This document shows positions 29,789-40,140 of a DNA stretch of 64,000 nucleotides, one piece after another. This DNA is from Candidatus Cryptobacteroides excrementipullorum (lineage in GTDB: Bacteria; Bacteroidota; Bacteroidia; Bacteroidales; UBA932), in contig JADILZ010000054.1 of assembly GCA_017695065.1 (NCBI GenBank), positions 1 through 64,000 on the forward strand, written 5' to 3'. The notes beneath the pieces are model-generated. The model searched no databases. It worked only from the letters and a program-made list of their open reading frames with translations, and was not told the DNA's origin. The number at the start of each line of letters is the position of its first letter. Position 1 is the first letter of the stretch. The position numbers and the translations under genes are program-made.

Positions 29789-30985
29789 TTATTTGATACC
29801 GAGTTTCTTCTTTATGTCCTTAGGAAGGGCATCCTTGTGGACGAGGAAATTCATGGTCTTGTATTTCACGAAGTTGTCTGATATGTACCAGATGCCGTCA
29901 TACTTGCCGGTGACACCCCATGAGTTCTTCACCATGAAGAAGTCGTTACCATTCTGGTCCTTTGCAAGTCCGAATATCTGCATCCCGTGGTCATCGGTAG
30001 TGGTCTTGCGGTCATATCCGTCCTGCCTCATTTCAGCTGTGATCTCAGGTTCTGCTGCCTCGGATACGTTCTCCTCAGGTTTCTCTTCGGATTTTCCTAC
30101 CCAGCGCTCCTGATCGGAACCTGCCGCTTTCTTCGGAGCCTCCTTCACGACACCTATACCGTCACGGGTAAATCCTTTCTCGCTGACGTCTGCTCCCCAT
30201 GCGATGGTGTAGCCGTTCTCGATGGCGCTGTAGATGATCTCCATCATCTCGTCGAGAGGTACGTTGTATGAAGTGTCCCATCTCCAGTTGTCACCCACTT
30301 CCACCACGAACTGGCTGTAGTACGGATGATGTGTGTATGATGTGATAGAGACGTAGTCGTCCGGGTTAATCCCTAGATAGTCCCTGTAGGACTCAGGGGT
30401 ATATTTGACACCGTCCACCTCGAACTCCTGAGGGACCTTGCCGAGATATGCGTCGAGGATGCCGTCGAATCCGTCAAGCCATGCAGTGGTGAGTGTCCTG
30501 TTGGGATTCGAGGCCACTGCCTTGACATATGCGGCGAGCACGGCATCGAGCTCGGACTGCTCCGGAAGTTCCGTGCCGTAGTTCATCCCTGAATATGCGC
30601 TGTCAGGAACGATACCGTATTCCTTGATTACTGTGAGCACATCCTCGCAGGAACTTCCCGGGCCGAAGCGGAGGTCTCCGTCAAGCCTGACGTATTTCAC
30701 GGCCCTGTCATGGTATGAGTTGCGGACTATGAACATCTCCGAGAGGTCCACATCCTTGTATCCCTTTATCCTCATGATCTCGGACTCCAGGAATCCTATC
30801 CCTGAATAACTCCAGCATGTACCTGAACGGTACTGGTTCTTGATGGAGGAAATCGGGTTTTCCTTTACTGTTGTGAAAACATACTCAGGGGCCTTCTTCT
30901 CGTCAGGCTTGTCCTGGGCAAGAGCCGATACGGCAGGCAGCGCCAGAGCGACGGCGGCTGCAAGCAAAAACTTGTTTGGGTTCAT
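29789..30985 (-). CDS. C1 family cysteine peptidase (aminopeptidase C/bleomycin hydrolase-like), exported
   Basis: Signal peptide; GTCWSYSGIGFLESE; DDHGMQIFGL; VKNSWG. Confidence 0.9.
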   Translation of the reverse strand: MNPNKFLLAAAVALALPAVSALAQDKPDEKKAPEYVFTTVKENPISSIKNQYRSGTCWSYSGIGFLESEIMRIKGYKDVDLSEMFIVRNSYHDRAVKYVRLDGDLRFGPGSSCEDVLTVIKEYGIVPDSAYSGMNYGTELPEQSELDAVLAAYVKAVASNPNRTLTTAWLDGFDGILDAYLGKVPQEFEVDGVKYTPESYRDYLGINPDDYVSITSYTHHPYYSQFVVEVGDNWRWDTSYNVPLDEMMEIIYSAIENGYTIAWGADVSEKGFTRDGIGVVKEAPKKAAGSDQERWVGKSEEKPEENVSEAAEPEITAEMRQDGYDRKTTTDDHGMQIFGLAKDQNGNDFFMVKNSWGVTGKYDGIWYISDNFVKYKTMNFLVHKDALPKDIKKKLGIK

Positions 30986-31182
30986 TTCAGTTACAATATG
31001 TTTAACATGTTATCTTCCGCTGTTTCAGCACCTTGGTACGGTGCATGCCTGTACGGGCCTTGCAAAGATATGAAATTTGTCGCTTTTTTCGTACTTTCGC
31101 ACCAATTTAGTTGAATGGCCGGCCTGATACTGCGCCCGGCCGGTGGAATACGCTATAACCGGATCTTCCTCAAAAGGACGGA

Positions 31183-31854
31183 ATGACACCTGTAAGGAAC
31201 ATATTATACATCCACGGGATGGGGGGCGGAGGCGACAGCCGGATCCCCTCCATCCTGAAGGAACACATAGGGAACGCCCTGCCTTCCGGCTGCGGATTCC
31301 GTCTGGAGGTGGTCGTGCGCACATACAGTTTCGATCCCTGCAAGGCGTGGGGGCAGATTTCCTCATGGGTGGAGGAACTGCGTCCCGTGCTCATAGCAGG
31401 CGAGTCGCTCGGCTCCTTGAATGCCATCAGGATATGCGGTCTTCCACATGTCCTTGTCTCGCCTTCGCTCAATGCCCCGCTTTATCTCGGCTACCTCGCC
31501 CCGCTTACGCTCATACCCGGGGTCACACGGCTGTTCGACAGGATTTACAGGCCGAAAGAAGGGGACAGGCAGAGACTTCATTTTGTTTACGGCACATTGA
31601 AGAAATACAGGCAGTTGCGCCGTGAGGCGCTTGCCAACTCCCCGCTGAACGGAAGCCGGGACAGTTTTTTCGCCTTTTTCGGGCGCAGGGACCATTACCG
31701 CAGGAGCGGCATTGTAAGCGTAAGGACATACAGGAAGTATTTCGGAACTTCGTACGCCCTATATGATGGCACTCATTTTATGGAAGAGGAATTTGTCATG
31801 TCCATGCTGATGCCGAAGATTGTTGAGCTCGTCTTCAAAGAAAGCGGCCGGTGA
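31183..31854 (+). CDS. Alpha/beta hydrolase-like protein
   Basis: ILYIHGMGGGGDSR; VLIAGESLGSLNA nucleophile elbow; GTHFMEEEFV His. Confidence 0.65.
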   Translation: MTPVRNILYIHGMGGGGDSRIPSILKEHIGNALPSGCGFRLEVVVRTYSFDPCKAWGQISSWVEELRPVLIAGESLGSLNAIRICGLPHVLVSPSLNAPLYLGYLAPLTLIPGVTRLFDRIYRPKEGDRQRLHFVYGTLKKYRQLRREALANSPLNGSRDSFFAFFGRRDHYRRSGIVSVRTYRKYFGTSYALYDGTHFMEEEFVMSMLMPKIVELVFKESGR

Positions 31855-31987
31855 TAAGGAGGCCGGGATTGTATGCATATTTCATATTTTCAAGGTATTT
31901 TGTTGAAGGGGAGAAATTTTTTTCTTATTTTCGCCGAAAGGTATGTATTACCACTATTGTATAATTAAACTAACTAACATTAAAACT

Positions 31988-34900
31988 ATGTTCAAGAACA
32001 AACTTACTGTCGGCAGGCTTGTCCTTGTTATGGCCCTTTGTCTGGCAGGGACAGTGACTGGGGGGGGTATTGCTTTAGCATCCCCGAGTTCTTACCAGCA
32101 GACTGACGAATGTACCGGATCCGTGAAGGATCCTTCCGGCAATCCGATTATCGGAGCCGCCGTCCAGATCAAAGGGACGCTCAAAGGTGTGAGTACGGAC
32201 ATGGACGGCAAATTCTCTCTCTCAGATGTCAATGACGGTGACATCCTCGTTTTCCAGTGTATAGGATACAAGACTGTAGAGGCCGCATGGACTGGAGGGG
32301 CCATGGATATTGTGATGGAAGAAGACACCCAGGCTCTTGATGAAGTCGTGGTGGTCGGATACGGAGTCCAGAAGAAGGTCAATGTCTCCGGGTCAGTCTA
32401 TTCCGTGAAGATGGATGACATCCTCGGCGACAGGCCTCAGCCGAGCGTGTCGGCGGCACTCCAGGGAGCAGTCCCTGGCCTTTACATTTCCACGAGCTCC
32501 AACACCCCGGGCCAGACCGGCAAGAGTATCCAGATAAGGGGAACGGCCACATTCTCAGGGAGTAACAACTCTACATCCGGAATTTCCCCTCTGATCCTCA
32601 TCGACAACGTCCCCGGAGACATCGACGCTCTGAACCCAGACGACATCGAGTCCGTGACAGTCCTGAAGGATGCGTCCTCGTCGGCAATCTACGGAGCCAG
32701 GGCGGCGGCCGGAGTCGTGCTCATCACCACCAAGCGTCCGCAGAAGGCTGAGAAGGTCTCCATCAACTACAGCAACAACTTCGGTTTCATCAACCCGACC
32801 AATCTTCCGAAACAGGTCGATGCGACCACCTATCTGGGCATCTACCAGGAGGCGTTCAATACTGACTCCTATGTGGCTGCAGGACAGAGCATCCCTGACT
32901 GGCTCAACTACCTGGACCTCTACAAGAACGACAGGTCGGCTCTGGGCAGTCTGGGTACCCTGTATGACAACGGGATATTCGTCCCGAACGGTGACAACAC
33001 CCGCTACTATCTGAGTGAGAGGGATATATATGAGAGGATGATGGAGACTGGCTTCTCCCAGACACACAACATCTCGGTGAGCGGAGCCACTGACAGGATC
33101 CGCTTCAGGGTATCCGGGAACGGGTATTTCGAGAACGGACCTCTTGCCCTTGACAAGGACAAGTACAAGAGAATGTCATTCAGCGGCAGCGTGTCGGCGG
33201 ACGTGACCAAATGGTTCACTCAGGAGGTCAACTTCCTCTACACCAGGCAGGACCGCCGCTATCTGAATGACGAGACTGGCTACCTGTACAGCAACCGTCT
33301 GATGAACTTCCTCCCGGACGGGCAGGACCCTGACGGTATCGATATCCGCACACCGCGCAACATCATCGAGAACAGCAACACCAGGCACACCAACATCGAC
33401 ACCCCGCGTTTCATGTTCAGGTCCGTGGTCAAGCCGGTCAAAGGGCTTGAAGCTGTGTTTGAATATACCTACCAGAAACAGACTACCAATTTCAACTACT
33501 ATTCCGGGAAGTGGACATCCGTCGACATACAGCAGACTACCGCCACTACGCCTGCGGGGAACGACTACTATGTGGCCAGGAACTTCTACGACGCGCGCAA
33601 CTCGTTCAACCTGTATGCGACCTACAAGATAGACGTAGCGGAAGACCACCACTTCTCCCTGATGGCCGGTTACTCCCAGGAGGACTACGACTACGCCTAC
33701 TACAACACGAACGCGGAGGAGCAGGCCCTTGTTGACATCCCGTCGATGGGCAACGCCCAGGGAATCATCACCACGACTGACGACTATGCCCAGTACGCGA
33801 TCCGGAGCGGCTTCTTCAGGTTCAACTACGACTACAAGGAGAAGTACATCCTCGAGGTGAGCGGGCGCTATGACGGCTCGTCAAAGTTCCCGAAGGCTTC
33901 ACGGTTCGCGTTCTTCCCGTCCTTCTCGGTAGCATGGAACGTAGCCAACGAGGGGTTCGCGAAGAACCTCGGATGGCTGAACGAGCTGAAGCCGAGGTTC
34001 TCCTACGGGTCCATCGGCAACCAGAACACGGCAGGCTACTATGACTACATCTCCACCATGGCATTGAACACCCAGGCGACGGTATGGCTTGACGGGGGTA
34101 ACGACGGTTATGTCACCTCCATCGGCATGCCGGGACTTGTGAGCGCCAACTTCACCTGGGAGACCATAACCACGACGAACGCGGCAGTCGATTTCGCCTT
34201 CTTCAACAACCGCCTCACCGGAACCTTCGAATGGTACCAGCGAGACACGAAGGACATCCTTTCCGAGAGTGTGGATCTCCCGAGCGTCATCGGGGCTGAA
34301 GCTCCTAACCAGAATGTCGGAGCCCTCCGGACCCGCGGGTGGGAACTGTCTCTGCAGTGGCGCGGCAAGATAGGCTCTAAGGTGGACTATAACGTCGGAG
34401 TTAACCTGTGGGACTACAAGTCCACGATCACGTCCCTGAACTTCAACACGACCAAGAACCTTGACTACCTCTACGAGGGCAAGACCGTCGGCGAGATCTG
34501 GGGATATGAATATGACGGGTTCTACACAGTCGATGATTTCGTAGAGTCCACGGTCGGAGGCGACTGGGTTCTGAAGGACGGAGTTCCTTCCTTGAGTGGA
34601 TATTCCCCGCGTCCGGGAGACTACAAGTTCAAGAACCTTGTGGACAACCAGTACGGTGACAATGACGTCAACAACATCAACTCTGGACAGAACACTGCTG
34701 ACGAGCCTGGAGACCGCAAGGTGATAGGCAACACGACCCCGCGCTACCAGTACGGCATCAACCTGGGCATAAGCTACGCCGGGTTCAGTCTGAACGTCAT
34801 GCTGCAGGGAGTCGGGAAGCGCGACTACATGTACACGGGCCCTTATCTCTACACATTCAACAACGGGGATGCCCAGTGGTATCCTGTATATGAAGGGACT

Positions 34901-35260
34901 CTGGACTACTGGACACCGGTAAGCACAGACCCGAGCAGCCCTGACTACATGGTCTCCGCGAATCCTGGCGCCACCCTTCCTCGAATCTATGGAAACCTGG
35001 GCAATGCAGGGTCCAATCGCAGGAACAACGACCACATGCTCAGCAGCGCGGCATACATGAGGATAAAGAACCTGACCCTGTCATATACGTTCCCTCATCG
35101 CTGGCTCTCCAAGATCCAGGTCTCAAACCTGAGGCTGTTCCTGAGCATGGAGAACCTCGCGACATTCTCATCACTGCCTAAAGGCCTTGACCCGGAGACT
35201 CTTGCATGGTCATACCCTATGTACCGCACGATGTCGTTCGGTCTCAATCTTTCGTTCTGA
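31988..35260 (+). CDS. SusC-family TonB-linked outer membrane protein
   Basis: Carboxypeptidase-D-like plug region, DEVVVVGYGVQKK TonB box, long beta-barrel; ATG at 31988. Confidence 0.96.
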   Translation: MFKNKLTVGRLVLVMALCLAGTVTGGGIALASPSSYQQTDECTGSVKDPSGNPIIGAAVQIKGTLKGVSTDMDGKFSLSDVNDGDILVFQCIGYKTVEAAWTGGAMDIVMEEDTQALDEVVVVGYGVQKKVNVSGSVYSVKMDDILGDRPQPSVSAALQGAVPGLYISTSSNTPGQTGKSIQIRGTATFSGSNNSTSGISPLILIDNVPGDIDALNPDDIESVTVLKDASSSAIYGARAAAGVVLITTKRPQKAEKVSINYSNNFGFINPTNLPKQVDATTYLGIYQEAFNTDSYVAAGQSIPDWLNYLDLYKNDRSALGSLGTLYDNGIFVPNGDNTRYYLSERDIYERMMETGFSQTHNISVSGATDRIRFRVSGNGYFENGPLALDKDKYKRMSFSGSVSADVTKWFTQEVNFLYTRQDRRYLNDETGYLYSNRLMNFLPDGQDPDGIDIRTPRNIIENSNTRHTNIDTPRFMFRSVVKPVKGLEAVFEYTYQKQTTNFNYYSGKWTSVDIQQTTATTPAGNDYYVARNFYDARNSFNLYATYKIDVAEDHHFSLMAGYSQEDYDYAYYNTNAEEQALVDIPSMGNAQGIITTTDDYAQYAIRSGFFRFNYDYKEKYILEVSGRYDGSSKFPKASRFAFFPSFSVAWNVANEGFAKNLGWLNELKPRFSYGSIGNQNTAGYYDYISTMALNTQATVWLDGGNDGYVTSIGMPGLVSANFTWETITTTNAAVDFAFFNNRLTGTFEWYQRDTKDILSESVDLPSVIGAEAPNQNVGALRTRGWELSLQWRGKIGSKVDYNVGVNLWDYKSTITSLNFNTTKNLDYLYEGKTVGEIWGYEYDGFYTVDDFVESTVGGDWVLKDGVPSLSGYSPRPGDYKFKNLVDNQYGDNDVNNINSGQNTADEPGDRKVIGNTTPRYQYGINLGISYAGFSLNVMLQGVGKRDYMYTGPYLYTFNNGDAQWYPVYEGTLDYWTPVSTDPSSPDYMVSANPGATLPRIYGNLGNAGSNRRNNDHMLSSAAYMRIKNLTLSYTFPHRWLSKIQVSNLRLFLSMENLATFSSLPKGLDPETLAWSYPMYRTMSFGLNLSF

Positions 35261-35283
35261 CAAACCAAATAAAACGACTATCA

Positions 35284-37458
35284 ATGAACAGAAATACAAT
35301 ATACAGACTGCTGCTTTTCCTTGCAGTCCCTCTGTACAGCATCTCATGCAATGACGACTTCCTCGAGAGGTATCCGGAAGGGGAGGTGACGGAAGCCACT
35401 GCGTTCACTTCCTATACCACATCATATTCCTACTGCCGTTCCCTTTATGCCATTTTCGACGGACAGACCTATTTCCCCGGCCCGACAATGGTCAGCGGAG
35501 CGCTGGGAACATCCACTACAGACATCTATTCAGGTATTCTTACAAACTATGGCAACGGTGGCGGTACTGTGAACAATCCGTACGCTGACAACCGCGTGAC
35601 TATCCCTACCACCAAGGACGGTACATATTACAATCCGTACTTCTATATCCGTATGGCCAACATCATGCTCGAGCATCTGCAGGAACCGGAATGTGATGAC
35701 CTTGAAAGACTTCATCTGGAGGCCATCGCGAGGTTCTTCAGGGCATACTGCCATTTCGGGCTCCTGGTCAACTACGGAGACGTGATATATGTGGACCACG
35801 TGCTCAATGACGACTCTCCGGAACTTACGGCCGCAAGGGACTCCCGCCTGTATGTGGCTGACCAGATCTATGATGAACTTGAATGGTGTGCCGAGGCTTT
35901 TGCTTCAATAGAGGCCGGAAACGCCGGGCTTATCCCTGACAATACTGTGAATGAGGACGTGACCCTCGCTCTGATGTCCCGTTTCGCGCTTTTCGAGGGA
36001 ACATGGAGGCACTACCACTCCGTGGACGAGTCCGAGTGCGCCGCCAACGGCTATGTCACCGGGACAGATCTCCTGAACAAGTGCGTAGAGGTGTCCCAGA
36101 CCCTCATGGACAGGTATCCGACCCTTTACACCGGTACGTATGAAGGGTATCCGGGCCAGGGATGGGGGCAGCTGTGGACCACCGAAGACCTTTCCGGGGT
36201 CCCTGGCGTGATCATGTACATGAAGTACACGGAGGAGTACAAGATGCACCGTCTCGGACATTTCGAGCATATCGGCTCAGCTTCTCTCGAGATGCCGCAG
36301 AGCACGGTGGACCTGTACCTCACCAAGGATGGTCTCCCGATCCACAACGCATCTGTAAAATACTATGACTACACCGGGACAGGTACGGAGTATGTGGAGG
36401 CCGCGGAGCCATATGACTATGCCAACTGTGACATATACAAGACCTTCCGCAACCGTGACCCGCGCATGTGGCAGACGGTTATGCCACCGTACCATGTCTT
36501 CAGGACAGGCGGCAGCAACGACTATGCGTATGATGACCGCTTCGACGGCAAGTTCCGCGAGTACCTGAACTGGTTCCCGGCGAGGGGAGTCCAGACAGGA
36601 GAGTACTACACATCCGGCGAGGGTGAAGAGCTTGAGATATACCGTCTTCCGGCAATCAACACAGGCTATCACCTCATCAATTACCACAAGGCCCTTCCTT
36701 CCGGCAACTGGGGCGGCAATATACAGAACAACGTGCCTAACACCAAGCTCGGAACAAACAACGAGGCCATCGTCGATGCTGGAGAAATCATGTATGCCTC
36801 CAATACCGCATATCAGAAAGGCATGAGCGGCTACTTCGTATGGAAGCACCATGCATGCTGGGACAAGCAGGACCAGAACTACGCCATGGAGATTTCCGAC
36901 AAGCCTATGTTCAAGGTGGAGGAAGCCATGCTTAACTACATAGAGGCCAAGTATGTCCTGAACGGGACAGTAAGCCAGACGGATGTCGATGCCACGATAA
37001 ACAAACTCCGTGACAGGGCCGAGGTAGGCAGGATGAATCTCGGTGACATCACTGATTCGTTCGATCCTGACAGGAACCCGGAGATCGACCCTGTACTGTG
37101 GGAGATCCGCAGGGAGCGTCTCATAGAGCTGATGGGCGAAGGTTTCTCATGGTTCGACATCAGGAGATGGAAACAGGGCCCGTGGTATGTGAACAAGCAG
37201 CATTACGGAGTCTATGTGGAAAATGCTACGGCATCGAAGATCAACTCTCAGTCGTATGGCGAGACCGGTATCCTTGTCGAAGGAGGCACGACTGAGGCGT
37301 CTTCATCCCAGCTTGCTTCACAGGGTGGCGGCGGACACCTCTATTACTATGCGTCGCCGGCATCAAGCACCGGATGGCAGGACAAATACTACCTGTATCC
37401 GATATCGACGTTCGACACCCAGCTCAATCCAAATCTCGGGAATAATCCTGGCTGGTAG
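35284..37458 (+). CDS. SusD/RagB-family outer-membrane lipoprotein
   Basis: Lipobox ISCNDDFLERYPEGEVTEATAF; WEIRRERLIELMGEGFSWFDIRRWK. Confidence 0.96.
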   Translation: MNRNTIYRLLLFLAVPLYSISCNDDFLERYPEGEVTEATAFTSYTTSYSYCRSLYAIFDGQTYFPGPTMVSGALGTSTTDIYSGILTNYGNGGGTVNNPYADNRVTIPTTKDGTYYNPYFYIRMANIMLEHLQEPECDDLERLHLEAIARFFRAYCHFGLLVNYGDVIYVDHVLNDDSPELTAARDSRLYVADQIYDELEWCAEAFASIEAGNAGLIPDNTVNEDVTLALMSRFALFEGTWRHYHSVDESECAANGYVTGTDLLNKCVEVSQTLMDRYPTLYTGTYEGYPGQGWGQLWTTEDLSGVPGVIMYMKYTEEYKMHRLGHFEHIGSASLEMPQSTVDLYLTKDGLPIHNASVKYYDYTGTGTEYVEAAEPYDYANCDIYKTFRNRDPRMWQTVMPPYHVFRTGGSNDYAYDDRFDGKFREYLNWFPARGVQTGEYYTSGEGEELEIYRLPAINTGYHLINYHKALPSGNWGGNIQNNVPNTKLGTNNEAIVDAGEIMYASNTAYQKGMSGYFVWKHHACWDKQDQNYAMEISDKPMFKVEEAMLNYIEAKYVLNGTVSQTDVDATINKLRDRAEVGRMNLGDITDSFDPDRNPEIDPVLWEIRRERLIELMGEGFSWFDIRRWKQGPWYVNKQHYGVYVENATASKINSQSYGETGILVEGGTTEASSSQLASQGGGGHLYYYASPASSTGWQDKYYLYPISTFDTQLNPNLGNNPGW

Positions 37459-37480
37459 GACAGGGTGCTGACAGCAACAT

Positions 37481-37523
37481 AAAAAGAGGGCGGGTCACTT
37501 CACTTTTGACCCGCCCTCTTTTT
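37481..37523. terminator. Bidirectional intrinsic terminator between convergent susD and gpsA
   Basis: AAAAAGAGGGCGGGTCA-CTTCACTTT-TGACCCGCCCTCTTTTT perfect 17-bp stem. Confidence 0.92.
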
Positions 37524-37532
37524 ATTCGTACA

Positions 37533-38537
37533 TCAGAGCGAGGCGGCAAGGGCTTTCATGGTCTGCCTGGCGGAAGCCCCTTTGTAAAGTACATTGTACA
37601 CCATGTCGGCCACAGGCATGAACACATTGTGCCTGAGATTGAGATGCTGTATGCACTCCGAGGCGAAATAGCCTTCCGCTATCATGGTCATCTCATTCAG
37701 TGCGCTCTTTACCGTGCATCCGTGTCCGATGAGCAGGCCGAGCCTCCTGTTGCGGCTGTATGTGGAGTAGCAGGTCACCAGCAGGTCGCCGAGATATGCG
37801 CTGTCGAATGTGTTCCTCTCGAACGGATAGCTTTCCTGGATGAACCTTGTCATTTCCTTGGCACAGGCAGAGACGAGCACCGCCTTGAAGTTGTCACCGT
37901 AGCCGAGTCCTTCTGCAAGTCCTGCCGCTATGGCATAGATGTTCTTCAGGATGGCTGCGTACTCTGCTCCGTAAAGGTCTGTGGAGCAGGAAGTGTGGAC
38001 GTTTTTCGAAGAAAGCTGGAGACCTATGCATCCGGCGTTCTCCTGGTCGGTACATACTACAGTGAGGTAGGAGAGCTTGCCCCTTGAGACCTCTTCCGCA
38101 TGGGACGGCCCGGCGATGATGCCTATCTGGCGGTAGCAAAGCCCGAAACTGTCATGAAGGTATTCGGCCACTGTCTTGTAGTCCCCCGGGACAATACCTT
38201 TTATGGCCGAAACTATGAACTTGTCCTGCAGGGACACAGTCAGAGGAGCCAGGAATGCCTTCAGATAGGCAGAAGGGACTGACATCAGCACGACATCCGC
38301 ACTGCCGACCGCTTCATTGATGTCATCATACAGGGCAAGAAGATTCTTGTCGAATTCCAGTTCATTGATATATTTTGGGTTGCGCCCTTCGGTGGAAAGT
38401 CCTTCCAGTACATCCCTGTTCCTGATGTACCAGTTTATCCTGTTGCCGTTCCTGGTCAGAAGCCCGGCCAGTGCCGTAGCCCAGCTGCCATAGCCGATGA
38501 CCGCCCACCGGGCATCCTCTTTTATCTTTATCTCCAT
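37533..38537 (-). CDS. gpsA: Glycerol-3-phosphate dehydrogenase (NAD(P)+)
   Basis: VIGYGSWATALAGLL; SAIKGIVPG; AGPSHAEEVSRG; NIYAIAAGLAEGLGYGDNFKA. Confidence 0.95.
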   Translation of the reverse strand: MEIKIKEDARWAVIGYGSWATALAGLLTRNGNRINWYIRNRDVLEGLSTEGRNPKYINELEFDKNLLALYDDINEAVGSADVVLMSVPSAYLKAFLAPLTVSLQDKFIVSAIKGIVPGDYKTVAEYLHDSFGLCYRQIGIIAGPSHAEEVSRGKLSYLTVVCTDQENAGCIGLQLSSKNVHTSCSTDLYGAEYAAILKNIYAIAAGLAEGLGYGDNFKAVLVSACAKEMTRFIQESYPFERNTFDSAYLGDLLVTCYSTYSRNRRLGLLIGHGCTVKSALNEMTMIAEGYFASECIQHLNLRHNVFMPVADMVYNVLYKGASARQTMKALAASL

Positions 38538-38542
38538 AGTTG

Positions 38543-39121
38543 TCAGATGAATTTCATGAGTTCTTCATAGAGCCTGTGTGCGGGAAGACCCATTATATTG
38601 TAATAGGAGCCGTCTATCTTTATGATTCCGGTATAGCCTATCCATTCCTGGATGGCGTATGCCCCTGCCTTGTCGTACGGCCGGTATCTGTCCACGTAAT
38701 ATTCTATCTCGCTGTTCTCCAGTTCGCGGAAGTGCACGTATGAGGTGTCGCTGAATGTGGTCTCGTGCTCCCTGTCCCTGATGGTCACGGCCGTTATAAC
38801 CCTGTGCAGGTGGCCGGAAATGAGCTTCAGCATCCTGATGGCGTCTTCCCTGTCTTTCGGCTTCCCGAGTACCTGCCCCCGGCAGAGCACCATCGTGTCG
38901 GCCGTGACGAGTATTTCGTTTTCTCCGAGCTCCCGGTGGAAACCGTGGGACTTGCCCCTGGACATGAGCGCGGGAATCTCCTCATGGGGGATATCCGGCC
39001 CGAATTCCTCCTTGAAACTGTTCCGGGTGTCCGTCTCGAAACACAGATCCATACCTTCGAGAATCTCTTTTCTTCTCGGAGACCCGCTGGCGAGTATTAT
39101 CTTCTTGTCTTTAAGTTCCAT
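38543..39121 (-). CDS. maf: Maf-family nucleoside triphosphate pyrophosphatase
   Basis: IILASGSPRRKEIL; VTADTMVLCRGQVLGKPKDREDA. Confidence 0.95.
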   Translation of the reverse strand: MELKDKKIILASGSPRRKEILEGMDLCFETDTRNSFKEEFGPDIPHEEIPALMSRGKSHGFHRELGENEILVTADTMVLCRGQVLGKPKDREDAIRMLKLISGHLHRVITAVTIRDREHETTFSDTSYVHFRELENSEIEYYVDRYRPYDKAGAYAIQEWIGYTGIIKIDGSYYNIMGLPAHRLYEELMKFI

Positions 39122-39127
39122 CGGATG

Positions 39128-39670
39128 TCAAAATTTCTTCTTGTACTGCTGTACGTCAAGGACCCACTTGCCCTGGCATTTCATGACCATCTCCACTGCG
39201 CTCCTGCAGCATCCTTTTCCTCCCGGGAAAGCCGAGATGTAGTCAGCCGCCTCCTTTACTTCCGGAACCGCGTCGGAAGGGCATGCGCCTATGCCGCACG
39301 CGCGCATCACTGGTATGTCAGGCAGGTCGTCCCCGAAATACATCACCTCTTCCCTGGAGAGAGCGTACCTCCTGCAGAAATCATCGAAGTCCTCTATCTT
39401 GTCTCTTGAGCCAAGATACACGTCTTCAGGCATGACACCGCATGTGGTGAACCTTCTCCTTATGCTCTCAGACCGTCCTCCCGTAATGATGGCGAGCCTG
39501 TATCCGTGCATGGAGGCCATCCTTAAGGCAAACCCGTCCTTGGAGTCGAATGTCCTGAAGAGCTCGCCTTCCAGGTTGGCGAGGATGCCCCCGTCAGTGA
39601 GGACACCGTCCACATCGAAGGCAAAGGCCCTGATGCGTGAAATGGCGTTTTCCAAATCTTTTCCGGTCAT
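39128..39670 (-). CDS. kdsC: 3-deoxy-D-manno-octulosonate 8-phosphate phosphatase-like HAD hydrolase
   Basis: AFDVDGVLTDGGI; MYFGDDLPDIPVMRACGIGACPSDAVPEVK. Confidence 0.92.
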   Translation of the reverse strand: MTGKDLENAISRIRAFAFDVDGVLTDGGILANLEGELFRTFDSKDGFALRMASMHGYRLAIITGGRSESIRRRFTTCGVMPEDVYLGSRDKIEDFDDFCRRYALSREEVMYFGDDLPDIPVMRACGIGACPSDAVPEVKEAADYISAFPGGKGCCRSAVEMVMKCQGKWVLDVQQYKKKF

Positions 39671-39699
39671 GGTATCGGGATATAAACGGTTCGGGAGAG

Positions 39700-40011
39700 T
39701 CAGGACTTGGTGTTGTTGTTTCCGAAGCCGCCCATCGGGAATGTGGCCTTCGGGCTTTCCCCGAACGTGATGGGGCCGTTCTGCGCCTCGTATTTGCTGA
39801 TGTTGTCCTGGAGGGCGATGAAAAGACGTTTCGCGTGCTCCGGAGTCATGATTATCCTGTTGCTGACTTCCGGCTTCGGAAGTCCGGGAAGCATTGAAGC
39901 AAAGTCAATTATGAATTCACTGTGAGAGTGTGTTATTATAGCGAGGTTCGAATAGGAGCCTTTCGCCACCTCCTGCTTGAGCTCGATGCTCAGTTCTTTT
40001 TCATTTGCCAT
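39700..40011 (-). CDS. DUF3467 family protein
   Basis: SNLAIITHSHSEFIIDFASMLPGLPKPEVSNRIIMTPEHAKRL. Confidence 0.85.
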   Translation of the reverse strand: MANEKELSIELKQEVAKGSYSNLAIITHSHSEFIIDFASMLPGLPKPEVSNRIIMTPEHAKRLFIALQDNISKYEAQNGPITFGESPKATFPMGGFGNNNTKS

Positions 40012-40140
40012 GATTGTTCAAGTGTTGAATGATTTTGTGCAAACTTACGAAAAACCCCTGAGAAATCGAAATAAATAGGAAGTACGGTCTCTATGGAAGA
40101 GACGTTTTCATTTTATTGCGGGGACTCTGCTTTTCGTCTG

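Noticed and set aside
33899-35035. 378-aa minus-strand ORF inside SusC
   Set aside because: Antisense of a confident SusC gene; composition follows its codon pattern
37506-38087. 193-aa plus-strand ORF antisense to gpsA
   Set aside because: Shadow ORF beginning inside the terminator and complementary to gpsA
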